Shown: positions 12,136-24,288 of the stretch, piece by piece
Numbering within the stretch: the first letter of the stretch is position 1
How the letters are laid out: every line of letters begins with the position of its first letter
DNA from: Vitellaria paradoxa
Lineage: Eukaryota; Streptophyta; Magnoliopsida; Ericales; Sapotaceae
Assembly (NCBI GenBank): GCA_019916065.1
Contig: CM034243.1
Location: 25,198,147-25,262,146 of the forward strand
Direction: 5' to 3'
DNA length: 64,000 nt
The notes under the pieces: generated by a model
The model's database searches: none
Told to the model about the DNA's origin: nothing
The model's input: only the letters and a program-made list of their open reading frames with translations
Made by a program: the position numbers and the translations under genes

Positions 12136-13881
12136 CATGCAAAAACCTCTCCCAAAATTTACAAATTTTTGCAACTTTGGTACCGTTTGAGTACTAAAAT
12201 CAAAAATTAAAGTGACATTTGATTTGGTTTACTTTTTTATTTTTTATTTTTTGTTTTTAAGTATTTTATGATTTAAAAATTTTAAAACAAGAAAATAGAA
12301 AATATTTTTTTATTTAATTTTTTTCTTATTTTAGATTAAAAATATTCAAAATGACTTTTTTTCATTTTTTATTTTGTGCATAAACCTATTTTGTGTATTT
12401 TAAAACAAATTTTATAAATTCAAGTGATCAAATTAACCTGTTTTTTTTATTTTTAAAAGTGTAAAATGAAAAGTAAATTCAACAGAAAATAGAAAACAAA
12501 GGTAGAAAACAAAGGATAGTAAAACAAAGTAAATGACACATTAATTATTAGTTTTTTTACATAAGTCAGGAAAATATTTTCTATTAAATCATGAATATAG
12601 CCTCTCGGAGGTTTTTTTATTTTTGTGCATATAAAAAGGATAAAGTCGACTTTTTAAACTCAACAATCAAAAATAAAAAAATAACTTTCGGCGCTCAGAT
12701 GAGCACTTTGCTCGAAAATTTTAAAGGTGATATGTCATTTAGATTCTCTAACGTTACCCAAAAAAAAAAAAAAAAAATTCATTGTCAGAAAAAAAAAATC
12801 TGTGGTAAATAAATTATTACACGTTTAAAGTTGGTGTATTGGAAGTGATAAAAAGTGAGATAAAATAAAATAAAATGAGATAAGTTATGAGTTCATAATT
12901 CGTGCAGTAAAATAAAAAGTGAATAACTTTTAGAAATTTTCAGAAATTTTTAGAAAAATATAACAAACTAAACGCACATTTGTTAATTTGTTTGCACAAA
13001 ATGACTTTTTAAACTGTAAAATAAAATAATAAAACTGAGTTTCAGCTACAATAAAAAAATTCTCCGAAATCTTTCCAAATAACTTGGGCTTTGTTTTGGT
13101 AAAACATAAAAAACTTGATTTTTTGGTTTTTTTTGTTTTGGCATAAATTGAGAAATTTATCATGATAAAATTACAAATATATCCTCTTAGGTATACTCAA
13201 TTTTTGTACATGAATGGATAAAATTGATTTTTTATATCCCAATTTGAGCAAAAACCAAAAGACCAAAATTTATATTTTTATCCAAACAAAAACTAACTCA
13301 TACATAGAGTAAAGTTTATTAATTTAAATCGACGGTTGGGCTTTATAGAAAATCAATTTTTTGAATTTGAATCAGTCGATACTTTGTAATTCAATAATTA
13401 TTGTTTATTCTCTTAATTGAATTCAATTAAACTCGACCAATTTTTTACTAAAAAGATTGAGCTAAATATAAAAATTGAATGTTCTCATGAATTATGGTCA
13501 ACATTAAGTATATAAACAGTGATTTTAAATTCATAGATTAATTACATTTTAATACGTAAAATAGAGTTTGATTTTGGGGGGAATGATGATAAAAAAGTTA
13601 AGTTACCTTACCCTCAGTAAATTAGGTTATTTATGAAAAGTATACAAAGGAGTCTCACCATACATTCTGGTTTTATATGTAACACAGATGTATGGATTTT
13701 TCGATGACATGGATTCGTCAAGCATATTCAATGTAAATGTATTTGTGAAAGGATCTTTAATCAAGTAATCTTCGTTATTGTTGGTGTATTTTTTGATATA
13801 ATATTCACGAAATAACAATTAAATATAATTATACTAGATATGCTCGAATTTGGAAATTTTAATTAATAAATAAATTTTAAT

Positions 13882-13930
<49 letters not shown>

Positions 13931-13951
13931 CTTTGATAATTGAATTAATTT
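11793..13951. other. AT-rich intergenic stretch between GASA and the copia fragment
   Basis: It contains (AT)n runs at about 11805-11831, 12111-12135 and 13888-13925, a MITE-like copy at 12832-12977, and no reading frame that I recognise. The 63-codon minus-strand frame at 13627-13818 has no family resemblance I can support. Confidence 0.5.
12832..12977 (+). repeat. MITE-like copy downstream of GASA
   Basis: It has tggtgtattggaagtgataa at the left, the internal tgagttcataattcgtgcag block and caaactaaacgcaca at the right. Same family as 9171-9306. Confidence 0.6.
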
Positions 13952-14435
13952 TGTTGGGAAATTAAAGGGGAGCCAAAAAAAACAAACAAACAAACAAAGG
14001 ATAACACAATAAATTTTATGTGGTTTGACAACATTTATGTCCATAAAAGAGTTTCACTCTATTTTAATGAAAAATACAAAGAACACAAAACCTCTTCATC
14101 AATTCTCTGTCTTACCTCTCTAACTCTTAAACCTCTCTTTTTTTTTCTTTACAAATCAGTCACACAAAAACTATAATCTTCCTAACCAGCATGTACTGTT
14201 TTTACAGACAAAAATAGTGTAGAAGGTTTAACAAAAAATCAATAAAAAAAGATTTTTCTAATTTTTTTGACGGTGTTGATTTGTTTTTGCACTATGCAAA
14301 CTTTCATCCACCCCACGTGTGTGGAATGGATGAAAGTCAATAATCAAGATGAAAGTCAACAATCACCCCATCCACTCAACGTGGGTGGGTTTGTCGCGTT
14401 TATTAAACAAAATATCTTGTGATGATCTTACAGCA
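13952..14435 (-). repeat. 3' LTR of a truncated copia element
   Basis: The segment starts TGTTGGGAA and ends TTACAGCA, so it has TG...CA ends with a short imperfect inverted repeat (TGTTG / CAGCA). Immediately beyond the CA, on the element's own strand, lies a purine-rich tract (cccgttcaggggg), as expected for a polypurine tract before a 3' LTR. A minus-strand AATAAA is present near the PPT-proximal end. About 484 bases long. No matching 5' LTR is in the window. Confidence 0.6.
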
Positions 14436-14620
14436 CCCCCTGAACGGGGCTCTTGCATGCTTTTATTCAAGTGCCAATAACATTAGTTATAAGCATCATA
14501 GCCGAGATTCATGTCTGCAACGCTTTTGTCCAGCGATACTTTGCCTATGTTTATGGGTGGCTGCACCCTTTCATTGAGGTGCCCTTGCATTCCCTGACTT
14601 GGAGTGTCCTGCAAATTTCA

Positions 14621-15265
14621 CTATAGTGATTTCTCATTTGAGTTCATAACCGCCAAGCTTTTGCAAAACTCAAGTTTTTTTCTTTGAACCACATTCGTCA
14701 TCAAATCTGACGAATTTTTGTCTATATGAACTTTGTCCAACTGTAAAAGCTTCCAATCCAGGATATCATGAATCCAGTGATATTTCATGTCAATGTGCTT
14801 CGACCTAGAATGGGAGGTTAGATTCTTACATAGATGGATTGCACTTTGACTATCACAATAAGGAATATATATTTCTTGTGGCAATCCTAACTCTTCTAGG
14901 AACTTTTTCAACCACAGCATTTCCTTATATGCTTCTACCACTGCTATGTACTCTGCTTCTGTCGTAGAGAAAGCTACACATTTCTGTAGTCTTGACCGCC
15001 AAGACACTGCTCCTTCTACATAGGTCATCAAATATCCAGAAGTTGACTTTCTGAAGTCAATATCACTGGGTATATCTACGTTAGTGGAACTGTTTAACAC
15101 TGTTTTGTTAGTAGCGAAATACAAACATTCTTTGGAAGTACCTTTGAGATACTTGAGAATCCATTTTATTGCTTCCCAATGTTCCTTTCTAGGATTGGAA
15201 AGAAACCTGCTTACAACCCCTACTACGTAAACAATATCAGGGCTTGTGCATAACATTGCGTACAT
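14621..15265 (-). pseudogene. Copia polyprotein C-terminus (RNase H domain)
   Basis: A 214-codon open stretch with the copia signatures PDIVYVVGVVSRFLSNP, HWEAIKWILKYLKGT, STSGYLMTYVEGAVSWRSR, STTEAEYIAVVEAYKEMLWL and SQSAIHLCKN, followed by SRSKHIDMKYHWIHD. These cover the RT-RNase H connection and the RNase H fold, including the acidic STTEAEY residues. The apparent start Met is not a true start: the frame continues upstream as reverse transcriptase with stops. No full-length protein can be made from it. Confidence 0.85.
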
Positions 15266-16178
15266 CAGGCTTCTAACAACAGATTAATCAGGCACTTTAT
15301 TCATTTTTGCCTTCTCTTTGTTAGTCTTGGGACTCTAATCTGTGCTTAATTAGAAATGGCTTGGGAGTGGAGATGATTGAACCTTTACTTTATTTATGTT
15401 GAATCTCTCCAGCATCTTTTCAATATATTTTTCTTGAGATAGCTGTAGCTTCTTGCTCTGTCTATCTTTGGTGATTTTCATTCTGAGTATTTGTTTTACT
15501 GATCCCAAATCTTTCATAGCAAATAACTTGCCGAGTTCTTTCTTTAATTAGTTAATTTTGGCATCATCATAGCCAACAATTAATATGTCATCAACATATC
15601 ATAACCAACAATTAACATCTTATTAATATATAGCAATAACATAATGAAATCACCATCAGTAAACTTCTTAAAGTAAACACAGTGATCGGATGTGGTCCTA
15701 TCATATCTGTAATCCATTATGAATGAGCTGAATCTCTTGTACTACTGCCGTGGAGTTTACTTTAATATGTATAAGCTTTTCTTCAATTGGTATACAAGAT
15801 TTTCCTTACCTTTGACTTTGAATCCTTCCCGTTGCTCCATATATAATTTCCTCCTCCAAATCACCATGAAGGAATGCAATTTTGACATCTAACTACTTAG
15901 TCTCCAAATTTAATTTGAATTGACTTCATTTTCACACATGCAAGATTTTTTTAGCAGAATCCCTATTTGGGAACATTTCTAACAATACATTGACTGCTGA
16001 ATAATTGTAGAATTGATTATTGGTTTCAAAGACATTTTCTTGTTTTGTTTTTTGAAATTGGACTTAATTGTCCTATTTTTTAGAAATCGAGAATGAAGAA
16101 ATAAAAAATCTAAAAATATCTAAAAAGATGTTTTAAGTAGTTTTAAAACCAATTTATGTTTTTTTTTTTTTTTTTTTT

Positions 16179-16457
16179 AGGTAGAGTACAAAAATCGCTG
16201 TTACAGTTTATACTTAGTGTCACTTTAGTCTTTTACGTGGAAGGTGTAACACGAAATGACATTTTTACCCTCACTCTAGCGGCTGTGTCTAATGGGCAGT
16301 TAATAGAAGGATTGAATTGCTGCTTGATTGAAAGTGTGAGGATTTGATTGTTACAATTGAAACAATTGGAACCAAAGTGACATCAAGGTTCTTACCATTC
16401 AAAAAAAAGTGACATCGAGGATAAACTATAGGAGTAATTTTTGTACTTTAACCTTAT
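16179..16457. mobile_element. MITE with inverted ends
   Basis: The left end has gagtacaaaaatcgctgtta, then agtttatacttagtgtcact. The right end has aaagtgacatcgaggataaa, then ggagtaatttttgtacttta, the reverse complement with mismatches over about 50 bases. The interior has no coding capacity. It sits immediately after a T run that ends the copia-flanking sequence. Confidence 0.65.
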
Positions 16458-16459
16458 TA

Positions 16460-16762
16460 AAGTAGAATGTAGATATAGGTCTACCCAAAAATATTATTAA
16501 TATTATTTCCAAGGGGCGTGATTCTTTATAAAATGCCCAAGGGGCTATGAATGTAGATATTTTTACTAGGTTTGAGATGTTATTGATGTATGTTTGAAAA
16601 ATTGAAATATTGAGTGATTATAGGTCTCGACAAACAACTCTTAACCTAACGGTTGCTACTTCAATCCTTAATAATGTATAAAGCTATCTAGATCATCAAT
16701 TTCTCAATTTGTTAAAGATCTAACAATTTACCAAAACACTATTCATCATCTTTTTTCTCGAA

Positions 16763-16826
<64 letters not shown>

Positions 16827-18568
16827 CGTGTATCAACTTCTAAAATACACATCTAACATGTTTAATATCACATTCAATATTGTCGTATGCATCAAAGTAT
16901 TATAAATGTAATAAGAAATCAAAGTACCCTTCCTCGAATTGCTCAGTCTAAGAAGAAAACAAAACAGATGAATGCTAAAAATGTCGAAACTTCGATACGA
17001 TCAACTCAAGTACCTTAACATCAATCCTACACTTAAAACTCACTTCTCATAATGCTAATTTCACAAAGGAATAAAGATTCAATTTGTGAGGAACACTCAC
17101 TAATCAAACTCACTCTTCAACTCTCGATTTTGAAAAATCCTCCCAGGCTTACCTATATATACATATATATATACATATATATAAACCAACCCTCTTTCAT
17201 TATGAAGGAAGAAAGAAGGAAAGAGAGTGAGGGAAGTAGGTAGGTGGCAATTGATAATGATCTATAATAGGTTGGGTGACAAAAATCAATTCGAATTGTA
17301 AAAAAAAAAAAAAAAAAAAAAGCAACAACTTGCAACTGACATATTTAGGATAGGAAAAGCGCACGAGAAGAAGGTTGGCATACGCATGCAGACAGACTGT
17401 GCACACAAGAAGAAATGTGTACACAGCTAGTGTGCAAAAAGAACCTTGAGGTGTGTAGGGCCAATATCAAAACTAATACCTACGGGTATGCATGGATCGG
17501 TACGATTCAGTTCGGTTCAGGTTCGGATTCATACTTAACCTAGAATCAAATCGATTTTTTTTGGTTCCTAAAAATTAGATTTGATAACTTAACGATTTCA
17601 AACTAGGACCGAACCAAACTAAATTGAAATATTGGATTGGTTTGATTTGGTTTTCGGTTTAGGCTAGTTTGGGTTTGGGTCGGGTCCTTTTTCAGGTTAG
17701 ATTCATTTATTACACATTTATCACTTAAATTAAAAAAAAAAGGTATATGAAAGCCAGGCGAATTATCATGATGGATTTAAAAAATTATGATAAAAAATGT
17801 AAGGATTCAAAATTGACAAGACAAATCACTTAAAAAAAATTAACTAGTATTTAATACTATTCATAATAAAGCAAAATTCTATAATATCACTTAAAAAAGA
17901 AATGAAAAATACAAGTGCTTGTGTTCGCACTGGTTTGTGGAAGGTTTCGAAAAATAACAGAGCTGGAAGTCATCTTTTTTTTTTTTTTTTTTTTCCAGTG
18001 TAGGAGTGTGATTAACTAGGATCTGACCCACCATCTCTTTCATTTCTGCCACATAGACCCCACTAAAATGAATTGGAAAATCCCATAATGAAGAAGGTGG
18101 GTTTGAACTTTTGAATCTGAACAGACAAAAGATCTTCAAATCCTCATTTTTAGACAATAAGTTGTTATGCAATAGAGCTGTTACATTTGGGGAGAGAGTG
18201 AGAGGAGGGGAGGGAGGGAAGAAAAAAAAGAGGGGGGCGAGGAGAGCGAGAGTGGCTGCAGCGGGTAGAGGGGAAGAAATATCCAGTTACTGCAGCTAAG
18301 TGTGCTAACCCAGTAATCTTACTTGTTATTTAGTTTTATATTTTATATTATTATATTTTATATAATGGTATATTATATATTATATTTTTTTGGATTGCCT
18401 CGAATTAAGTTATCTTCGGTTCGGTTTTGAGCTGGTTTGGGTTTAGTTTATACTCACCTAAAAATCGAACCAAAAATATTGATTTGCTAATTTTTAACTT
18501 AGAATCGAATCGAAAATGGTATAAGGCCGAACTAACCTAAATCAAAGTGATCAAATTGATTTGATTTT
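16460..18568. other. Intergenic region with microsatellites and CGGTTCGGTT-rich segments
   Basis: No gene is seen. There is a long (AT)n tract at about 16769-16826 and poly-A and poly-T runs at 17300-17321 and 17976-17993. Two segments, about 17490-17720 and 18395-18560, are rich in ttcggttcggttttgag / aatcgaaccaaa words, typical of a plant repeat family. The purine-rich stretch at 18185-18280 (gagagaggaggggagggag) is low complexity. Confidence 0.4.
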
Positions 18569-18571
18569 TAA

Positions 18572-19979
18572 GGGTCCGTTTGGTAAAATTGTCACGTTTC
18601 TGTTTTTGTGTTCAGTTTTTATGTTTAGTTTTTATTTTGTATTCAGTTTTTAATTTTTTGTTTTCATTTACATAGTAGGAAAATAAAATAAAAACTTGAA
18701 AACACGTTTGACAACGATAATTGTTAGTTAGTAGTTATAGTTGTTAATTAATTAAATTCAATAAATTTAATTATTTTAATTATATTAATTATTAAAAATA
18801 ATTTAATTCTATAAAAATAAAATATATGAAACATAATTTATTATAATTATTTTTAAAAACAATTTAATAGAATATATTTCCTGTTAATTAAAGTAATTAA
18901 TTTAAATAACTTAATTTCATTTAATTTAATTACTTAAATTTAATTGATTTAATTAATTAATTATATTAATTAGATTTAATTATTTTAATTATATTATTTT
19001 TTCAAAATAATTTGATTCAATAAAATAAAATAAAATATATGCAATATAATTTAATTATATTATCTATTAAAAATAATTTATATTAAATTATTTTCATATT
19101 AATTTAATTAATTAAATTTAAATTAATTAAACGTATTTATTTTAACTATATCTTTATTAAAATAATTTAATTCAATAAAAATAAAATATATTAAATATAA
19201 TTTATTATATTATTAATTAAATATAATTTAATAAAATAATTTTATATTAATTTAACAAATTAAATTCAATTATAATTAATATAATTTGGTTAATTAATAT
19301 ATTTAATATAATTTACGTAATTAATATATTTAATATATAATTTCATATATTAAATTAATTATTGATAAAATTAATTATTAATTAAATTATATTTAATCTA
19401 TTTTTACATAAATAAAAATAATATATTAATAATTTTATATATTAATTTTATATATTAATATATTATTATTTAATACAATAATATTAATAATATATATTAA
19501 TTTTATATTAATATATATATATATATATTAATTTAATATTTAATATATTTTTACATAAATAAAAATAATATATTATTAATTTTATATATTAATATAATTT
19601 TATATATAATATATTATAACATATTAATTTAATATTTTTATATTAAATAATAATATATTTAGTAGTGACCGAAGATAAGTGGAAGGTAGTGGCGGTGGTG
19701 GCTGGATATTGGTAACAACTAATTGACGATAGTAATTGATGGTTGTAACTAGTAGTTATATAAGAAATTGAAAACTGAAAATGAAAACTGAAAATAAAAA
19801 TTTGAGAAAACATATTTTCTATATTTTCATAATTTTTAAAAATTTTAAAAATACTTTTCATTTTTTTGAAAACTAAAAATTAAAAATAAATTTATCATAT
19901 GCATTTTCATGTTCAATTTTCAAAAAATAGAATAAAACAAAAACAAAAAACTGTAAACAAAATGGTTGTCAAACGGGCC
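18572..19979. mobile_element. 1.4-kb AT-rich TIR element with TAA target duplication
   Basis: The left end GGGTCCGTTTGGTAAAATTG is mirrored at the right by caaaatggttgtcaaacggg cc. The similarity extends about 45 bases inward through T-rich blocks (tctgtttttgtg against aacaaaaaactg). TAA at 18569-18571 and again at 19980-19982 looks like a 3-bp target duplication, as PIF/Harbinger elements make. The interior, about 18740-19660, is almost pure A/T, built from decayed taattaattaaatttaat-type repeats. No transposase is visible, so it would be non-autonomous. Confidence 0.6.
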
Positions 19980-20287
19980 TAAGTTATTCGGTTTTTTTTT
20001 TTTTTTTTCAATCAAATATATTCTATCACGTGACTAATCACGTTATGGAGTGTGGCTGGCGTCAGAATGCATCGTGGGGCTCGACCATTTCACCCCAGTC
20101 GTATAGGCAAAAGGAACTCGGAACTCGTGAATCCACCTCCCTGACTAACTGCCTCGCCACGAGCCCCCACAAACGCCGACCCCCCCCCCCCACCAACTGG
20201 TCCGAACCCGAATCCAACCCCAACCCCAACCCCAACCAAACTCACCTACACAGTTGAACCTGACCTCTTTCTCCTCCCACGAACCCG

Positions 20288-21508
20288 ATGGCTTCCGAAG
20301 ATGACCCGACCGTCTATGGCGAAGAAGACCTCGACGAAGAAGAAGACGAAGACGAGAGCGAAGAGGAGGATCTCACCCTCCCTTCCTCCAACCCTCCCCC
20401 AGAGGACCTCGACGATGATGTCGATGACGACGACGAAGATGAAGACGACACCTCCTCTTCCAATCTCGCCGCCGGCCATCCCCCTCCCTCATCTGTCGAT
20501 GTCACTGTTGCTGTCGCCGGCGTCCCCAATGGCGAGATCATCACCCCCTTCCAAGGCCGCGGTGTCGCTGTCGCCGATTCTCTCCCCGATCCGAAGCGGG
20601 AAAGGATTGATGACGTTACGGTCGCTGCCGTTGTCGAGGAAAAGAAGCCACTGCCTCCGCTGGACGATTCTCGGAGGCTGTTTCAACGTCTATGGACCGA
20701 CGAGGACGAGATCGAGCTGTTGCAGGGTTTCCTGGATTACACGGCTCAGCGAGGGGGAGGCAACTCGTCGCACCACCACGACACGACGGCTTTTTACGAC
20801 CAGATCAAAAGCAAGCTGCAACTCGATTTCAACAAGAACCAGTTGGTCGAGAAGCTGAGGAGACTTAAAAAGAAGTACCGGAATGTAATGAATAAGATCG
20901 GTTCTGGTAAAGATTACGTCTTTAAGAGCTCCCATGATCAGGCCACTTTCGAGATCTCTCGCAAGATCTGGAGCGACGCCGCCATCCGCGGCGGAGCAGG
21001 TGGTGGTGGTGGCGAAGAAGGCGGTTTCGAAGACTTCGAGTCCAACCCTAAGCCTAATCCCTTCGATCACAATAACAACAGCGTGGATGCAAATAGCTCG
21101 GAGAAAAAATCTTCTAGGCCGCGGAAACGATCAAGAGGGGTGAAAATGGAAGAAACTCCGCAGTTCAGTCAACAACCTCACCAAACTGCAACTCCAACTG
21201 CGACCTCGATTCCGAACGTGGTTGAGGAGACAGTGAGGAGCTGTTTATCCCCATTGTTTAAGGAGTTGCTTCACAACGCAATGAATGGAGCATGTGGCTC
21301 CCGGGGTTTCGGAGGGGTGGCGGCATTGAATCCGATGCCTTTGAGTTTTGGGGGTCCATCGGCTTTGAATTTTACCAGTGCTGATATGATGAATGACAAG
21401 TGGAGGAAGCAACAGATATTGGAGTTGGAGGTATATTCAAAGCGTTTAGAGTTGGTGCAGGATCAGATTAAGCTAGCATTGGAGGAGCTGAGGTCAAAAG
21501 GAAGTTGA
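20288..21508 (+). CDS. GeBP/STOREKEEPER-like (DUF573) transcription factor
   Basis: Single-exon gene, 406 residues. GLABROUS1-enhancer-binding-protein/STKL factors are plant-specific nuclear DNA-binding proteins linked to cytokinin response and trichome or stress genes. Residues 1-55 are a strongly acidic, Ser-rich activation-like region. The DUF573 domain spans about 130-229: FQRLWTDEDEIELLQGFLDY, then FYDQIKSKLQLDFNKNQLVE, LRRLKKKYRNV and HDQATFEISRKIWS, the usual trihelix-like pattern. A Gly-rich linker follows, then a basic putative nuclear signal (SSRPRKRSRG, about 277-286). The C-terminal 35 residues (WRKQQILELEVYSKRLELVQ onward) are a leucine-rich amphipathic helix as in GeBP dimerisation tails. 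The ATG at 20288 is the first in this frame after a C-rich leader. The region is strikingly GC-rich against its AT-rich surroundings, as is usual for intronless members. I do not assign a numbered paralogue. Confidence 0.93.
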   Translation: MASEDDPTVYGEEDLDEEEDEDESEEEDLTLPSSNPPPEDLDDDVDDDDEDEDDTSSSNLAAGHPPPSSVDVTVAVAGVPNGEIITPFQGRGVAVADSLPDPKRERIDDVTVAAVVEEKKPLPPLDDSRRLFQRLWTDEDEIELLQGFLDYTAQRGGGNSSHHHDTTAFYDQIKSKLQLDFNKNQLVEKLRRLKKKYRNVMNKIGSGKDYVFKSSHDQATFEISRKIWSDAAIRGGAGGGGGEEGGFEDFESNPKPNPFDHNNNSVDANSSEKKSSRPRKRSRGVKMEETPQFSQQPHQTATPTATSIPNVVEETVRSCLSPLFKELLHNAMNGACGSRGFGGVAALNPMPLSFGGPSALNFTSADMMNDKWRKQQILELEVYSKRLELVQDQIKLALEELRSKGS

Positions 21509-23077
21509 AAAAAGTTTGGTTCTCTTGATGTGAGTAGTAATTGCTTGGAGTTTTTCCTTTTTTTTTTTTAATATAGTTTTTGCTTTTTTTGGTCATCTAA
21601 ATGGTACTATAGTGGTAATTGCAGTCTTTTCAGTTTTTATCCTTGTGTTTAATTTAAGAAGTTGTTGGAATAATGATTTCCATAGCTCCCTCTTGGATAG
21701 TTTGTTCAAGTTCCTAAACTCACTGCATAGAGAAATTTGACGAATATTGGGGAATGAAATGGTGTTAATAGATAGTCATGATAGTCGTGAGTTTACATCT
21801 CCACCTCTTTGACATGGTCTGAACTGATGCTTCTAATGCCTTTTCTATCATTGGATTGGAAAGGCTGTCACTTATCATGTTTATTGTAAGTTTTTTTATT
21901 ATTGAAAGTTTATTTATAAATAAATATTTATGGATTCTGATTGTGAATGGCAGGAGTTTTAGGGTTCTGTTGTTAGTTTGGGGGATGGAACTTTTTTGCA
22001 TCATAACTATTTGGCATTTTTATTAGATTGACCCAAAAGAGAGTTTGCCACAAATTGATACCTTCTATCTATACATGTTTGCCTATAATCTAAGGAGGGG
22101 ATGCTTCTAGGAGTATGTTGTGTGCAGTGACACTTATTAGATACTTTCTCAATATGAATCAGACACTCGTCTAAACTTGTTCTATTATTTTTTATTTTTT
22201 AAAACTAGATAGTTTTCAAACACTTTGAGGGCAGTTATTTCAATCACTTAAACACACATGAAACACATGGATATTTGGTTCTAAAGTTGTTCCAATTTTA
22301 TGGTGGAACACTCGGATGTGTTGGCATTATTATAGCCAATGAGGAGGCAGATTAAGAAAATATTCATGTGGCTGGAAGTAATTCAGTCTCTTTGGGGTAG
22401 TTGAGTTATTGGAAGGTGTTGCAGTGCCCCGAGGAGCTATACCATCAAATATGAAGAGAAGGTAATGATTGATCATGTGGATATAGAAGTTTATACTTTT
22501 GGGTCCCTGATGAAATCCATAAATTTTTAACCAATCTAGAATGTGGGTGGGTTATTCTGCTTCACTTAAGGTGACCATCTTGGTTTGGCTGATGGTTTGA
22601 GACTATCTACACAGTGGAAATTGAATCTGTTGGTTCTATTTCTATGTCATTTTCATTATTGTGATTTTGTTTCTTTATCCTTCCGTTTTTTAACTTATTA
22701 TTTTTTTTTTGGGGGGGGGGGGGGGTTTGCCACGACTTTGGTGCCTTCTATCTATAACTTTGTTTTGCTTATAATCTAAGAAGCATGGATACATCTAGGA
22801 GTATGTTGTGTGTGTTGGACACCAACACTTGTCAGACACTTTCTCGGTATGAATTAGACACTCGTCTAAACATGTTACCTTGTCCTATTATTTATTGGTT
22901 TTTTAGAAGTAGATAGTTTTCGAACACTTTAGGATGGTCATGTCCATCACTTAAACAAACATGAAAAGGATGGATATTTGGTCTAAAGTTGTTTGCAGAA
23001 CACTCTAATGTGTTGGCATTATTGCCATAAGGAGGTTGATTAGAAAAAAGTATTTTTCGTGGTTGGAACTCGGAAGT

Positions 23078-24050
23078 TAGGGTGGTTGTGAATTGCTCAT
23101 TAGCTGTTCGTGCTCAACTTGCAATCTAAACAAGCCTAGCTCTAGCTGATTTTTTCCCTCATCAGACAATTGAGCCGCATTCGAGCCACTTAATAGTTAT
23201 GAAGCACAAATACTTCAAATTAGGTGTCGCACTCGTATCGAATACTCCACGGATACGGATACAGTTAGGATACGGCTAGATAAGTATTCAATACGCCATG
23301 TGGCGTATCCTAATTTTTATTTTAAATTTTGCATTAGATACAGCTAGGATACGAGTAAGATACAAGAGGGATACCTTTGGGATATGACGGGGGTCTAAAT
23401 GTAATATTTTAAACATTTTTTGGGGTAAAAATTGATATAATAAAAATTTAGCAGGGATCAAACTGTAATTAACTAAACAACATAATTTAATACTTATTTT
23501 CTATTCTATTATAGCTGAGACACACAAAAGGGAAAAAAAAAAGCCCTAAACCTCGATGAATCTTGACGGTGCACGTTTGCTCAACTCTAGCAGTTCCGGC
23601 GATTTTTGGCTGTCTTTCGTTGCTTTCGCTGCTGCTTTCCTTTGTTTTTGCATAGCTTTCTCTTCATTTTTCTTTTATTCTAAATTTGTGTTGTATTGAT
23701 ATTAGAATGTTGATATAAATTGAAAATATATGAATTTTAAAATTTAGAGATTATGGTTTTAAAACACAGATTGAAAATAGATTGAAAATTAAATCTAGCT
23801 TTTTATGAATTGAATGGTGTTTTCATGCTATATAATTGTTATTTATATAATATCTAGTAGTATATAGATGTTATCTTCAAAAATATTCTAAATAAAATAT
23901 ATATATTATTTATTTTTTGCTGTATCTTCGCCGTACCCCGTATCCTTATTTTTAAAAATTACCGTATCTCGTATCCATACCCGTGCCCATACTCGCTCTT
24001 GTATCCCTGTCCGTGCTTCATAGTAAGGCTTGACAGCTTGTGAGTCGGCT

Positions 24051-24086
<36 letters not shown>

Positions 24087-24249
24087 GTATTTTCTTCTCA
24101 AAACAGCACCGTTTCACCTTTTTGTATATAAAATAAAAAATGCACCTAAGGGCTAATTTTATCTGTAGTTGTTCTCTCTCCTGATCTCGTGTTGCTCCCA
24201 CTCGTTGTTCCCTAGGACAAACCTAGAAGACCCGATCTCATCTCTTTCA

Positions 24250-24288
<39 letters not shown>

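Larger units (their letters stand above)
13952..15960 (-). mobile_element. Ty1/copia retrotransposon, 5'-truncated remnant
   Basis: On the minus strand, in order, come decayed reverse transcriptase (about 15960-15270), an RNase H domain (15265-14621), a polypurine tract and the LTR. The RT part contains the YVDDILIVGYDDA catalytic motif at about 15598-15560, then KDLGSVKQILRMKITKDR and LSQEKYIEKMLERFNI, typical of copia, with several stop codons. Everything upstream of RT (integrase, protease, gag, 5' LTR) is missing, so the element cannot move by itself. Confidence 0.85.

Noticed and set aside
20161..20240. C-rich tract with ccccaaccccaacccc, telomere-like
   Set aside because: The unit is CCCCAA over only a few copies in the leader of a GC-rich gene, not the plant CCCTAAA telomere repeat.
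20301..20858. 185-codon frame within the STKL gene, offset by one base
   Set aside because: Produced by the acidic, Ser/Pro-rich codons of the real gene; the in-frame DUF573 protein explains this DNA.
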